IMG/VR virus record: IMGVR_UViG_3300038660_000082
Coordinates: 1-22,738 of that record
Reading direction: 5' to 3' (one strand)
Length of the DNA: 22,738 bases
Source: a virus
Made by a program: the position numbers and the translations under genes. Under the pieces are notes generated by a model that saw nothing but the letters and a program-made list of their open reading frames with translations, was not told the origin of the DNA and did not search any database. Positions 1 through 6,130 of the stretch are shown one piece after another (the first letter of the stretch is position 1; each line of letters starts with the position of its first letter).

Positions 1-239
1 CTTATATTCCTATTAAGATCTTTAATCTGTGAGATAGAAGTCGTCGCCCCTCTTTGCCTGTTAAGCACCTCCAAACGCTGTTGCAAGCTATTAATAGAGG
101 TTGTTGTCTCGTTAAATTTCCGTTTAGAGGCATTATTGGCTTGCTCAACTTTTCTCTGCATACTATTAAGCGAGCCCACAACCTTATTAAGCTTGGAGCT
201 TGCAAAATCCTTCATAAATATGTCGAAGCTGTATGCCAT
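1..239 (-). CDS. Tail tape-measure protein, N-terminal part (cut by window edge)
   Basis: An open frame of 79 codons starts at the ATG at 239 and runs off the left edge without a stop. The visible part begins MAYSFDIFMKDFASSKLNKV and is rich in Ser, Asn, Gln, Lys and Arg, with heptad-like spacing (SLNSMQRKVEQANN, then INSLQQRLEVLNRQ) that suggests a coiled coil. This is how tape-measure proteins usually begin. The gene directly follows the frameshifted chaperone: the TAA of the -1 frame (240-242) abuts this ATG. In tailed phages the tape measure almost always follows the G/GT chaperone pair, so position is the main argument. It would set tail length and line the tube lumen. Family assignment is by context and composition; its length cannot be judged here. 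Confidence 0.82.
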   Translation of the reverse strand, partial: MAYSFDIFMKDFASSKLNKVVGSLNSMQRKVEQANNASKRKFNETTTSINSLQQRLEVLNRQRGATTSISQIKDLNRNI

Positions 240-410
240 TTATTCTGAAGCTTTTTTCTCTTTTTGTCTTATGTCGTTTAGTATGGCGATTTTCTCGCCC
301 CATTCTTCATCGGTGAGATCCTGTGGATCTATCCCGAGGTAATACTGTAGTAGTGTGTCGTGGTAAGCAATATAGTTGGACTCAAAGTCGCCTTTAGAGT
401 CCTCTATAAC
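240..410 (-). CDS. Tail assembly chaperone, -1 frame extension (GT-like product, T part)
   Basis: After a -1 shift at 410-416 the frame continues GTT ATA GAG for 56 codons to the TAA at 240-242. It encodes VIEDSKGDFESNYIAYHDTL, then LQYYLGIDPQDLTDEEWGEK and a charged tail ending KEKKASE. There is no start codon near its beginning, so it is expected only as a fusion of the first 97 zero-frame residues plus these 56 (153 in all). In lambda the T part binds the tail tube protein while the G part coats the tape measure; the same division is inferred here. The stop abuts the tape-measure ATG. The acidic aromatic segment is typical of such extensions, though I cannot name a family. Confidence 0.85.
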   Translation of the reverse strand, partial: VIEDSKGDFESNYIAYHDTLLQYYLGIDPQDLTDEEWGEKIAILNDIRQKEKKASE

Positions 411-416
411 TTTTTT
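378..416 (-). promoter_or_regulatory. Programmed -1 ribosomal frameshift signal
   Basis: On the minus strand the heptamer A AAA AAG (416 to 410) is correctly phased with the zero frame (ATA AAA AAG TTA TAG). Seven nucleotides later a stem begins: GGACUC (402-397) pairs with GAGUCC (383-378), and after one bulged U (396) AAAG (395-392) pairs with CUUU (387-384), capped by a GCGA tetraloop (391-388). The zero-frame UAG (406-404) lies in the spacer. Heptamer, spacer and stem all match the canonical -1 signal. Confidence 0.9.
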
Positions 417-700
417 ATTTCCGCGCTTTTCACCTCCATCACTTTCTCGAGCTGTGCAGATGCGCCCAAGAAGTAGTCATCGTCTGTCTTCACATCGGCG
501 TCACCGCCTAGAAAGCAGTTATTGAGTATAACTTCAGCAAAGCCCAGAGGATTAGTCTGTGCTTTAGTCATCGCCAGAGACAACACTTTACGGTCTGGTT
601 TCTTCAGGAAGACTTCTTTACCATCTTCAAAATCTATCTTAAAGATGTCGCCGTGTTTTTTCTTCCAGGCATCGATTTGTTTTTGATTTACTTTAGCCAT
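404..700 (-). CDS. Tail assembly chaperone, zero-frame product (gpG-like)
   Basis: A 98-residue protein starting MAKVNQKQIDAWKKKHGDIF and ending in KSAEIKKL. It is the short zero-frame member of the tail assembly chaperone pair that keeps the tape measure soluble and recruits tail tube subunits (lambda G; Mu gp41). The call comes from size, charge and position between tail tube and tape measure, and from a -1 slippery heptamer a few codons before its stop, which joins it to the next frame. Its leader carries an exact 11-bp tandem duplication (700-721) just before the ATG. A hairpin (743-766) separates it from the tail tube gene. Confidence 0.85.
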   Translation of the reverse strand: MAKVNQKQIDAWKKKHGDIFKIDFEDGKEVFLKKPDRKVLSLAMTKAQTNPLGFAEVILNNCFLGGDADVKTDDDYFLGASAQLEKVMEVKSAEIKKL

Positions 701-721
701 TGTATTTGGGTTGTATTTGGG
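700..721. repeat. 11-bp tandem duplication in the chaperone leader
   Basis: Two exact head-to-tail copies of TTGTATTTGGG (plus strand). Read on the minus strand they are CCCAAATACAA twice, ending at the ATG of the chaperone gene, so the A/C-rich leader that serves as the initiation region has been duplicated. Confidence 0.8.
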
Positions 722-742
722 TTATAGGTTATAATAAGTTCC

Positions 743-766
743 CTGGAGAGCTTGGAAGCCCTCCAG
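743..766 (-). other. Intergenic RNA hairpin between tail tube and chaperone genes
   Basis: A 10-bp stem (743-752 with 757-766, one G-U pair on the minus-strand RNA) closes a 4-base loop. No U-tract follows on either strand, so it is not a standard terminator. It may protect the tube mRNA 3' end or lower expression of the downstream chaperone and tape-measure genes relative to the abundant tube protein; that role is inference. Confidence 0.55.
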
Positions 767-774
767 AGAAATAC

Positions 775-1194
775 TTAGTCTTGTCTCTTAACGTCCAGGA
801 ACATAATAGGAAGTTCTACCTCCATATTGGTTGCTCCCTGAGCCATTGTCTTGGTGACTTCGGTGAACTCTACATTCTTAAGAATGTCCGTCACAATCTG
901 CCCGTCGTTGTCTCTTGGCGTGTAAGCCACAACAATGTCGAAGGATAGATTGGTGATGTCCTTGTCTTTAGCATCTTTGGTCATGGCCTCGAGTTCAGAC
1001 TGCCACACCTTAATCTTGCCCTCGTAATTCTTATTGCCGTGGACGATAGCGTGAGGTTTTGCCCCTCTGCCGTACAAGTATTCCTTTTCTTTGGTTTCCT
1101 TGTATTCCACCTCCATAACGCCCTCCAGTATTCTACCACCGTAAGAGATCGTCATGTCGGCCCAGCCGTATTGTTTGCTTGAAAATGTTGCCAT
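775..1194 (-). CDS. Tail tube protein
   Basis: A 139-residue protein, MATFSSKQYGWADMTISYGG onwards, with alternating beta-type segments and the phrase EYLYGRGAKPHAIVHGNKNY followed by EGKIKVWQSELEAM. A glycine-rich turn leading to a strand reading "x-G-x-I-x-V" in the middle is typical of tail tube proteins of contractile phages. It would polymerise into the inner tube around the tape measure. It lies two bases downstream of the sheath gene, the usual sheath-tube order, and upstream of the chaperones. Its length matches common tube proteins. The assignment is by order and overall character; sequence resemblance to the Mu or P2 tube proteins is not obvious by eye. Confidence 0.82.
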   Translation of the reverse strand: MATFSSKQYGWADMTISYGGRILEGVMEVEYKETKEKEYLYGRGAKPHAIVHGNKNYEGKIKVWQSELEAMTKDAKDKDITNLSFDIVVAYTPRDNDGQIVTDILKNVEFTEVTKTMAQGATNMEVELPIMFLDVKRQD

Positions 1195-1196
1195 GA

Positions 1197-2363
1197 TTAG
1201 TTGATGTTTGTTGTGAATCCAATGTTAACCTGTATCATTTTCGCATAGCCAACAGGTTGTAGGCTAAGTTGCACGATGATCTGGTCGCTCTGCAACACGT
1301 TTTGATTAACGTCGATAAATGCTCTTACAGCACTTAGTTTACCCTCTGCAACCATTCTCTGGTTAATGTCGTTCTCGATCTTACCCTGCATGGATTTGAT
1401 GATCGCAGGATGGATCTGTCCAGCTTCATTCACTGGCACTTCATCGCTCAGCTCTTCGGTCAATGTGTTGTTGGCCAATATCACCGCCTCGTCCATCACC
1501 ATGCCTCTGGCAAGTGATGAGAAATCGTTGGTAGGAATTACCAAGGTTGGATCATCTGTAAAGAAATAACCCGCACGACCAGGGAAGGATCTTAAAAAGA
1601 TATAGCCTTTGTCGTGGATAGCATCCCAGGCATCTGTATAAGATTCGATGGTCTTACCATCTGTGAGGTAAGCCTCTAGCACTTCTATAGGTCCGTCTTT
1701 TACTCTGGCGATACTTCGCTGAGTAGGAATAGCTGCTATTCTACCCAAAGCCAAACCTATGCTTGCTTCTGGAGCTCCGTCGTTGTTTGCCAGGAACATG
1801 GACACTCTATCGAATGATCCTTCGGTGTAGTCGTTAAGATCTGCAACCGTTCCATTAAAGGAATTACCCGAAATGATCGTTCTAAAGGGCATGTATTTAC
1901 TGGCAAAATTCTCAGCCAGCTCTTGAAGTTTAACCACGCCAAGGTTGACGTCTTCATCAATACCATCAACAATTGTTGGTGCTGCCGGCTCTTCTTTTAA
2001 GAGTCCAAGAATTCGTATTCTACCTCCTGCGTCTTCCACCAATTTCTTGGCATAAGGCATGGTATAATCTGCCATGTCCTGGTAGGTTGTGGCATCCGAT
2101 ACCAGCATAAACCAAAGCTCTGCACCTTCCTCAGCTTCTCGGTAGAAGTCAGAAATATGCTTATAAGCCAGTGGATTGTCTGCCTGGGTGATCCCTAAAG
2201 CTTCTGCTGCTGTAAGGGAAAATACTTGTTTGGATTCGCCTAGTTGAATATTATCAACCACACTAGATCCTGTAATGACAAGACCAGGTACTTTTTGAAC
2301 ACCAGCTCCAGCAAGAGCAAGACCATTCTCGGCAACGTTAAAGGTGATTTTTGGAAGTCCCAT
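1197..2363 (-). CDS. Contractile tail sheath protein (possibly DUF2586-like)
   Basis: A 388-residue protein beginning MGLPKITFNVAENGLALAGA. Its N-terminal part carries strand-rich sequence and GLVITGSSVVDNIQLGES. A central alpha/beta region contains ELWFMLVSDATTYQDMADY and GGRIRILGLLKEE, and the C-terminal part ends GYAKMIQVNIGFTTNIN. A C-terminal half with ARGMVMDEAVILANNTLTEE, then a helical and strand tail, fits the conserved sheath core that wraps the tube and contracts at infection. I believe it resembles the Bacteroidota phage family DUF2586, a sheath-type family, but this is from memory. It is much shorter than T4 gp18 and somewhat shorter than Mu L. The gene lies directly upstream of the tube gene, and its ATG lies immediately before the lipoprotein stop. 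Confidence 0.82.
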   Translation of the reverse strand: MGLPKITFNVAENGLALAGAGVQKVPGLVITGSSVVDNIQLGESKQVFSLTAAEALGITQADNPLAYKHISDFYREAEEGAELWFMLVSDATTYQDMADYTMPYAKKLVEDAGGRIRILGLLKEEPAAPTIVDGIDEDVNLGVVKLQELAENFASKYMPFRTIISGNSFNGTVADLNDYTEGSFDRVSMFLANNDGAPEASIGLALGRIAAIPTQRSIARVKDGPIEVLEAYLTDGKTIESYTDAWDAIHDKGYIFLRSFPGRAGYFFTDDPTLVIPTNDFSSLARGMVMDEAVILANNTLTEELSDEVPVNEAGQIHPAIIKSMQGKIENDINQRMVAEGKLSAVRAFIDVNQNVLQSDQIIVQLSLQPVGYAKMIQVNIGFTTNIN

Positions 2364-2882
2364 CTATATGATTTTAAATTTTGTTAGTATAATACCAGCG
2401 ATTAAGCCAATCGCCAACGCTCCTGCGCTGGTGTATATCAGTCTAAAAGTGCTTACGCCTCTTTTAATGTTTTGTGAGTTTGAGGTATCGGTCTCGTCCG
2501 TTTCCTTAATGAGTGTCTCTTTTATTTTGGCAGCAATGGCCAAAGAGTCGCATCCCGCATTTATACGCAAGAAATCACCCAAAATATTAGCCTTTACAAA
2601 GGCATCTCCATTGTTTGCACTATAGTCTGGTGTAGGAGTTTTTGAAGTTGTTTTGGGCTTGGATTTCTTAGCGCCTTCATAATCTGCACACAATTGCCGT
2701 ACATTAATACTGAGCTCTGTTTGCTGTCTTGGTACCTTAAGTATGGTATCTCGAAAAGTTTCTACAACAGATCGAGTAACAGTCCTATTTGATGAACTCT
2801 CCACAGTCTTTTGGCGTGAACCACAACTAAGGAGAGCAATCAAAATACAACCAGTCCAAAAAAGTTTAACTAAGCTATGCAT
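2364..2882 (-). CDS. Lipoprotein with C-terminal membrane anchor, candidate unimolecular spanin
   Basis: A 172-residue protein. The N-terminus has a lipoprotein signal: Lys6, hydrophobic FWTGCILIAL, then lipobox LLSC with Cys20. The middle is polar and charged with a Pro/Thr/Lys-rich stretch near residues 74-90. The C-terminus (about 149-168, SAGALAIGLIAGIILTKFK) is one membrane-spanning helix. A lipid anchor at one end and a transmembrane helix at the other is the layout of unimolecular spanins such as T1 gp11, which bridge outer and inner membranes and fuse them in the last step of lysis. It overlaps the DUF5675 gene by 8 bases and precedes the sheath gene. An alternative is a membrane-bound structural or exclusion lipoprotein. 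Function is inferred from topology only. Confidence 0.7.
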   Translation of the reverse strand: MHSLVKLFWTGCILIALLSCGSRQKTVESSSNRTVTRSVVETFRDTILKVPRQQTELSINVRQLCADYEGAKKSKPKTTSKTPTPDYSANNGDAFVKANILGDFLRINAGCDSLAIAAKIKETLIKETDETDTSNSQNIKRGVSTFRLIYTSAGALAIGLIAGIILTKFKII

Positions 2883-3303
2883 GTGTGCTTTTTATGATGT
2901 TGAGATCAAAAGCTTTTGGCATAATATCCAAGAGCTTTTGCATTGTATTTACAGAATCGGTTACATCTAGTAGTCCGTCTCTATTGATATCTGTGAGATC
3001 GGCTCCAACCAGTATGCAACCTTCTATATCTGTATAATAATTTCCTTTATGGATGAGGATCCAAGTCCTGCCTTCTACGTCTGTAATGTGAAAGTGGTGC
3101 TTGAACCTTTTGCTGTAACGCTTCACGACGGTGTACTTTCCTTCTGGAATACAAGAGATAGAATTGGAATTGTTAAGCCATGGCAACTCCAAGGTATGAC
3201 AGTCAAAAACTGAAGACTTATTGCTACTAAGAGCAAAGAGTCTCCCTATGGTCTGTTTATCGCCATAAGTCTGTCTTTCTATTAAGAGTTCCTCTGCCTT
3301 CAT
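2875..3303 (-). CDS. DUF5675-family phage protein with EF-hand-like loop, possibly lysis-related
   Basis: A 142-residue protein, MKAEELLIERQTYGDKQTIG onwards. It contains CHTLELPWLNN, CIPEGKYTVVKRYSKRFKHH, HKGNYYTDIEGCILVG and a calcium-loop-like segment DINRDGLLDVTD (residues 105-116: Asp105, Asn107, Asp109, Gly110, Asp116 at positions 1, 3, 5, 6 and 12). The order "E-GKY ... H-GN ... GCILVG ... DxNxDG" is what I recall of DUF5675, a family frequent in Bacteroidota phages whose activity I do not know. The conserved His and Cys could be catalytic. Immediate overlap with the spanin-like lipoprotein suggests a lysis role, as inference. No signal peptide is visible. Confidence 0.72.
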   Translation of the reverse strand: MKAEELLIERQTYGDKQTIGRLFALSSNKSSVFDCHTLELPWLNNSNSISCIPEGKYTVVKRYSKRFKHHFHITDVEGRTWILIHKGNYYTDIEGCILVGADLTDINRDGLLDVTDSVNTMQKLLDIMPKAFDLNIIKSTHA

Positions 3304-3648
3304 CTACTTAGTTTCCTCTTCTTTTGTAAGTTCTTCGACTCTCTCGTCGTAAGCTTTTTTGACGGTCTTGCGATCGTCTTCAGCAAAGACCTCGATGTCG
3401 GCCACCTCAGTTGCTTCTTTGATAAGTGCAATAGAGTCGGCAGCGTTGAGCTCACTGAGCTCTTCTGCTTTCGTCTTCTCTGCGCTGGTCGCAAACTTGG
3501 TTATCTTCTTATCCTCAAGACCTTTGGCGTGCACTTTTGCAAATGCATCACTCACGAATAGGAAGCCGTCGCTGGTAGCGAACACCTCTTTTGCTTCATT
3601 GCGCTCAAGGTAGTCTTGAGCGCGTTCTTTGATTGTTTTCTTTGCCAT
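3304..3648 (-). CDS. Small phage protein next to the capsid gene, function unknown
   Basis: A 114-residue, strongly charged protein beginning MAKKTIKERAQDYLERNEAK and ending ERVEELTKEEETK. It has a central segment EVFATSDGFLFVSDAFAKVH and a Lys/Glu/Ala-rich helical remainder. It follows the capsid gene by two bases and is followed directly by the DUF5675 gene. Proteins of this type and position occur in other Bacteroidota Mu-like prophages as far as I recall. A head decoration or head-completion role is possible from position but nothing in the sequence proves it. No signal peptide, membrane segment or metal motif is seen. Confidence 0.75.
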   Translation of the reverse strand: MAKKTIKERAQDYLERNEAKEVFATSDGFLFVSDAFAKVHAKGLEDKKITKFATSAEKTKAEELSELNAADSIALIKEATEVADIEVFAEDDRKTVKKAYDERVEELTKEEETK

Positions 3649-3650
3649 GA

Positions 3651-4664
3651 TTATCTGATTGCTCCTAAGAATTTAGGACTGTTAGCTCTAATGACGCCTA
3701 ATAAGGCTCTTTGTGCATACGATAAGATATCGGCTTGTAGACCCGCATCTCTTAAGGTTGCATATAGCTCTACATCTCCAAAACATCTGAAGACTTCATC
3801 TGAGTTCCAAAAGAAAGAAGATCTAGTGTCTCCAGCTTCCTGGACTGCTCCAAAAGGCTTTTTAACACCTGCACTAGTAAACAATGGAGCTTGTGAATAC
3901 TCAAAGACATTAAATCCGTACATGTTACGATCGTTCATAATATCCTTAAACAACTGCTTATCTTCTTTACGGATTCTAGCCATGTGATCTGGAGTTAAAC
4001 AGATATTCATGTTTTCAGTCTTATCTTTTTCTCCGTAAAACTTTCTCATGTCGATGATGGCATCTAGAATACTATCTGTTCCGAGTTCTAAAACATTGTT
4101 GTCTGTTCCAGAAGTTCCAGGTGTCCAGGCGTGAGCTGCTCTTTTACCTAAGTTCTTTGTTAGTGAGTTTCTGTGCCTGTTGATAACCGACTGTCTACGA
4201 TTGTAAGCCAGCTCGATCTCTTGCAGATCTCTGTGTCTGGTCTGGTCTGTAGAATAAGTCCTAAGCACGACCTCATTTGGAATGTCTGGAGTTGTAGCGA
4301 TTGGTAGTGGATCTTCATTGCCAGCGAAGTAATCCTCATTTACGCCTGGATCTACGCCCGCCTCTGCAAGATGCAATTTGTTGTTTTCCACATATTCACT
4401 CATATCGGTGGATGCAGCAACAAAGGAGGTATTGGGCACGGGATTCTCTTTAATGCCTGCGACCCAGACTTCTTTTTGTAGGCCAGCCATAAGCTTGCCC
4501 GAAAAGATGCCAGGGGAAAAATATTCGATTGATGCAGATACGGCCGTGATGGCTACTGCGGTCATCACAGGATTGATCTCTATGAAGGTAGAGAAGGCAA
4601 AACTGATCATTAAAGCCAAAATAAAGTTGATGGCTAAACTTGCGATTGAAAGATGTCGTTTCAT
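3651..4664 (-). CDS. Major capsid protein with hydrophobic N-terminal leader
   Basis: A 337-residue protein. Residues about 5-28 (LSIASLAINFILALMISFAF) are a membrane-like helix, and 33-47 (VMTAVAITAVSASIE) a second, weaker one. After Met59 the sequence becomes soluble: MAGLQKEVWVAGIKENPVPN, TDMSEYVENNKLHLAEAGVD, then FDM-free helical and strand sequence with DDEVF-like SDEVFRCFGDVELYATLRDA and a C-terminal VIRANSPKFLGAIR. Size, order (after protease/scaffold) and content fit an HK97-fold capsid protein of Bacteroidota phages. The leader could be a delta-type scaffold removed by the upstream protease, or could place the procapsid at the membrane. Met59 could also be an internal start. The gene lies 25 bases after the protease gene, with an A/C-rich leader. 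Confidence 0.8.
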   Translation of the reverse strand: MKRHLSIASLAINFILALMISFAFSTFIEINPVMTAVAITAVSASIEYFSPGIFSGKLMAGLQKEVWVAGIKENPVPNTSFVAASTDMSEYVENNKLHLAEAGVDPGVNEDYFAGNEDPLPIATTPDIPNEVVLRTYSTDQTRHRDLQEIELAYNRRQSVINRHRNSLTKNLGKRAAHAWTPGTSGTDNNVLELGTDSILDAIIDMRKFYGEKDKTENMNICLTPDHMARIRKEDKQLFKDIMNDRNMYGFNVFEYSQAPLFTSAGVKKPFGAVQEAGDTRSSFFWNSDEVFRCFGDVELYATLRDAGLQADILSYAQRALLGVIRANSPKFLGAIR

Positions 4665-4689
4665 TGTTCTTGTTTTCTGGGGTTTGGGT

Positions 4690-5196
4690 TTAGTTTTTGG
4701 CTGGTGTCCAGCGTTTGCCTTTAGCGTACTCTTGGGCGAGTCTCACGTATTCAGCATTGTTATTGTCCTTTAGCTCACGAAGCTTTTCAGGATCGTTTTG
4801 CTGGAGGTAGTCAAACGATAGTTCGACGCCACCTTCAGCACCTTGGCCACCGCCTACGATCTTACCGATAGCAGTTTGGGTGTGGTCTTTTTTGACTGTC
4901 TTTTCAGCTTCAGTGATCAATCCTGAAAGCAATACTTTCTGGTTGTCAAAATCAGCTTCCAAAGCTTTTAATTGAGATTCTTTAAGACCTTCAGGGATCA
5001 ACTTCAACTCAACAGCTTTAGTCACCAATTGATTTGCCTCTGCATCTCTTATGGCTTTTAGTTGTGACCGTAAAGCCTCTTTTTCGGTGTCAGCATTCTC
5101 AGCAGATAGCTTGATCTCTGATACTTTCTGAAGCACCACTTCAGGTTTTGTTTCTGCATCTAAGCCTAAGGCTAATGCGATTTGCTTAATATTCAT
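4690..5196 (-). CDS. Possible separate scaffold from an internal start in the protease gene
   Basis: Codon 157 of the protease gene is an ATG at 5196 with the A/C-rich leader AAAACCCAGAAACA directly before it, similar to leaders of other genes in this phage. A protein from here has 168 residues beginning MNIKQIALALGLDAETKPEV, exactly the scaffold domain boundary. Mu makes its scaffold gpZ from gene I in the same way. The DNA shows the start codon and boundary; use of the start is inference. Confidence 0.4.
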   Translation of the reverse strand: MNIKQIALALGLDAETKPEVVLQKVSEIKLSAENADTEKEALRSQLKAIRDAEANQLVTKAVELKLIPEGLKESQLKALEADFDNQKVLLSGLITEAEKTVKKDHTQTAIGKIVGGGQGAEGGVELSFDYLQQNDPEKLRELKDNNNAEYVRLAQEYAKGKRWTPAKN

Positions 5197-5664
5197 TGTT
5201 TCTGGGTTTTCGGTGTTAAGTGGCTGTAGATTTAGCTTTAAGGGACTCGCTGCACTTAGCTTAAGTGCATTATCATTCCCGCCAAGATCCACAATGGAGA
5301 TCTCCCTAAGCTTACACTTGGTGACCGTCTCAAATAGTTGTCCTGGGAGGATGTCCTCCTCTGCATTGGAAGTGGCTTCTGGAGTGGCGAATATGGAAGC
5401 CATACGGATAAAGCCTCTTTCGACTTTTCCAGCTAGATCTGCTGCGTCTTCGTCTTCCATATCAAACTCGATGTCTGCCATGAGTTTGCCGTTTTCCTTA
5501 TAAAGCTTCATTGCTTTGCCAACAACGTCTTTGGCTTTGCCTCTGGTGTGTAGAAATAATACCAGCGGATTGCGCTCATATTGAGTGATATTGATTCCAT
5601 CAGTCATGACACGGTAGCCGTATTCGTTGATGATGGATTCGTCTGAAACTACAAAAGTGTGCAT
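4690..5664 (-). CDS. Prohead protease fused to scaffold (Mu I/Z-like arrangement)
   Basis: A 324-residue protein. Residues 1-150 look like a prohead serine protease: DGINITQYERNPLVLFLHTR with His39 before RGK, ERGFIRMASIFATP with Ser90, and KCKLREISIVDLGGNDNAL, corresponding to the "L-x-E-I-S-x-V" signature downstream of the active site. Residues about 157-324 are a scaffold: IKQIALALGLDAETKPEVVL, a long charged coiled-coil region, a Gly-rich linker (GGGQGAEGG) and a C-terminus ending AKGKRWTPAKN. The enzyme would cut itself, the scaffold and perhaps the capsid leader during head maturation. In Mu the scaffold Z is made from an internal start within I; an internal ATG at the same place exists here. 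The gene heads the minus structural operon. Confidence 0.85.
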   Translation of the reverse strand: MHTFVVSDESIINEYGYRVMTDGINITQYERNPLVLFLHTRGKAKDVVGKAMKLYKENGKLMADIEFDMEDEDAADLAGKVERGFIRMASIFATPEATSNAEEDILPGQLFETVTKCKLREISIVDLGGNDNALKLSAASPLKLNLQPLNTENPETMNIKQIALALGLDAETKPEVVLQKVSEIKLSAENADTEKEALRSQLKAIRDAEANQLVTKAVELKLIPEGLKESQLKALEADFDNQKVLLSGLITEAEKTVKKDHTQTAIGKIVGGGQGAEGGVELSFDYLQQNDPEKLRELKDNNNAEYVRLAQEYAKGKRWTPAKN

Positions 5665-5836
5665 AAGCTATAAGTGTGCGTTGTCAATAATGTTGGGTAC
5701 AAAATTGGACGACTTTACACTCACTGCAAAATCCCGTATCTGCCACTATAACTGAAATGTTGAAGCCTTAAACATTTTTGTTGAAGCTGTGATTTGCGAT
5801 TCTTATTAGGTCATGTGAGTTGCGAAATTTGTACAC
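5665..5836. promoter_or_regulatory. Divergent late control region between the two structural operons
   Basis: About 170 bp without genes separates the protease gene (minus) from the gp25-like gene (plus), so promoters for both late operons should lie here. I see no clear TTG-N19-TAnnTTTG promoter in either direction, as expected if a phage activator is needed. TGTTGAAGC occurs twice in the same orientation at 5758-5766 and 5779-5787, exactly 21 bp (two helical turns) apart. TTGCGA also occurs twice (5794-5799, 5820-5825). Confidence 0.6.
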
Positions 5837-6130
5837 ATGAAAGACATCTTGCTAGACGAAAACAACGACTTGTTGATAACTAATGGCGACTTGACCATAG
5901 GCGACTCAGACAAGCAAAACCAGAAGCTTATCCTGAACACCTACAAAGGGGAATGGAAAGCCAATCCAGAACTTGGTGCAGCAGTCCAGGACATGCTGAG
6001 CGATGACAATTTCTCCAGGTACATCATTGAAGCCAAAAAGCAACTCGAGTACGACGGGATGAAAGTAGATGATATTCGCCTGGAACGGGACCAACTAATT
6101 ATTGACGGTAAATACAAACAAAATGGCTAA
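5837..6130 (+). CDS. gp25-like baseplate wedge protein
   Basis: A 97-residue protein, MKDILLDENNDLLITNGDLT onwards, containing GDSDKQNQKLILNTYKGEWK and ANPELGAAVQDMLSDDNFSR, and ending DQLIIDGKYKQNG. The pattern "D-x-x-L-D-x-N-x-D-L, nucleation of a D/GD loop, Q-N-x-x-L-I-L-x-T-x-x-G-E-x, PxxG" is typical of the short gp25/W/Mu gp46-type proteins that start sheath polymerisation in the baseplate. It is the first gene of the plus operon and overlaps the terminase small subunit gene by 8 bases. A baseplate gene leading a packaging operon, away from the other tail genes, is unlike Mu. The family call is by motif and length. Confidence 0.75.
   Translation: MKDILLDENNDLLITNGDLTIGDSDKQNQKLILNTYKGEWKANPELGAAVQDMLSDDNFSRYIIEAKKQLEYDGMKVDDIRLERDQLIIDGKYKQNG

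Noticed and set aside
2875-3303. True dockerin domain
   Set aside because: Only one calcium-loop-like half-repeat is present and it lies within the usual DUF5675 pattern; no cellulosomal context.
3616-3987. Plus-strand frame of 123 codons across the capsid gene
   Set aside because: It is antisense to clear capsid and head-protein coding and has no recognisable content. The same holds for other long antisense frames, such as 7141-7590 (minus) and 15077-15427 (plus).
6102-6122. Upstream TTG start for the terminase small subunit
   Set aside because: It lies inside the preceding gene; the ATG at 6123 has a typical leader and gives the usual family start.
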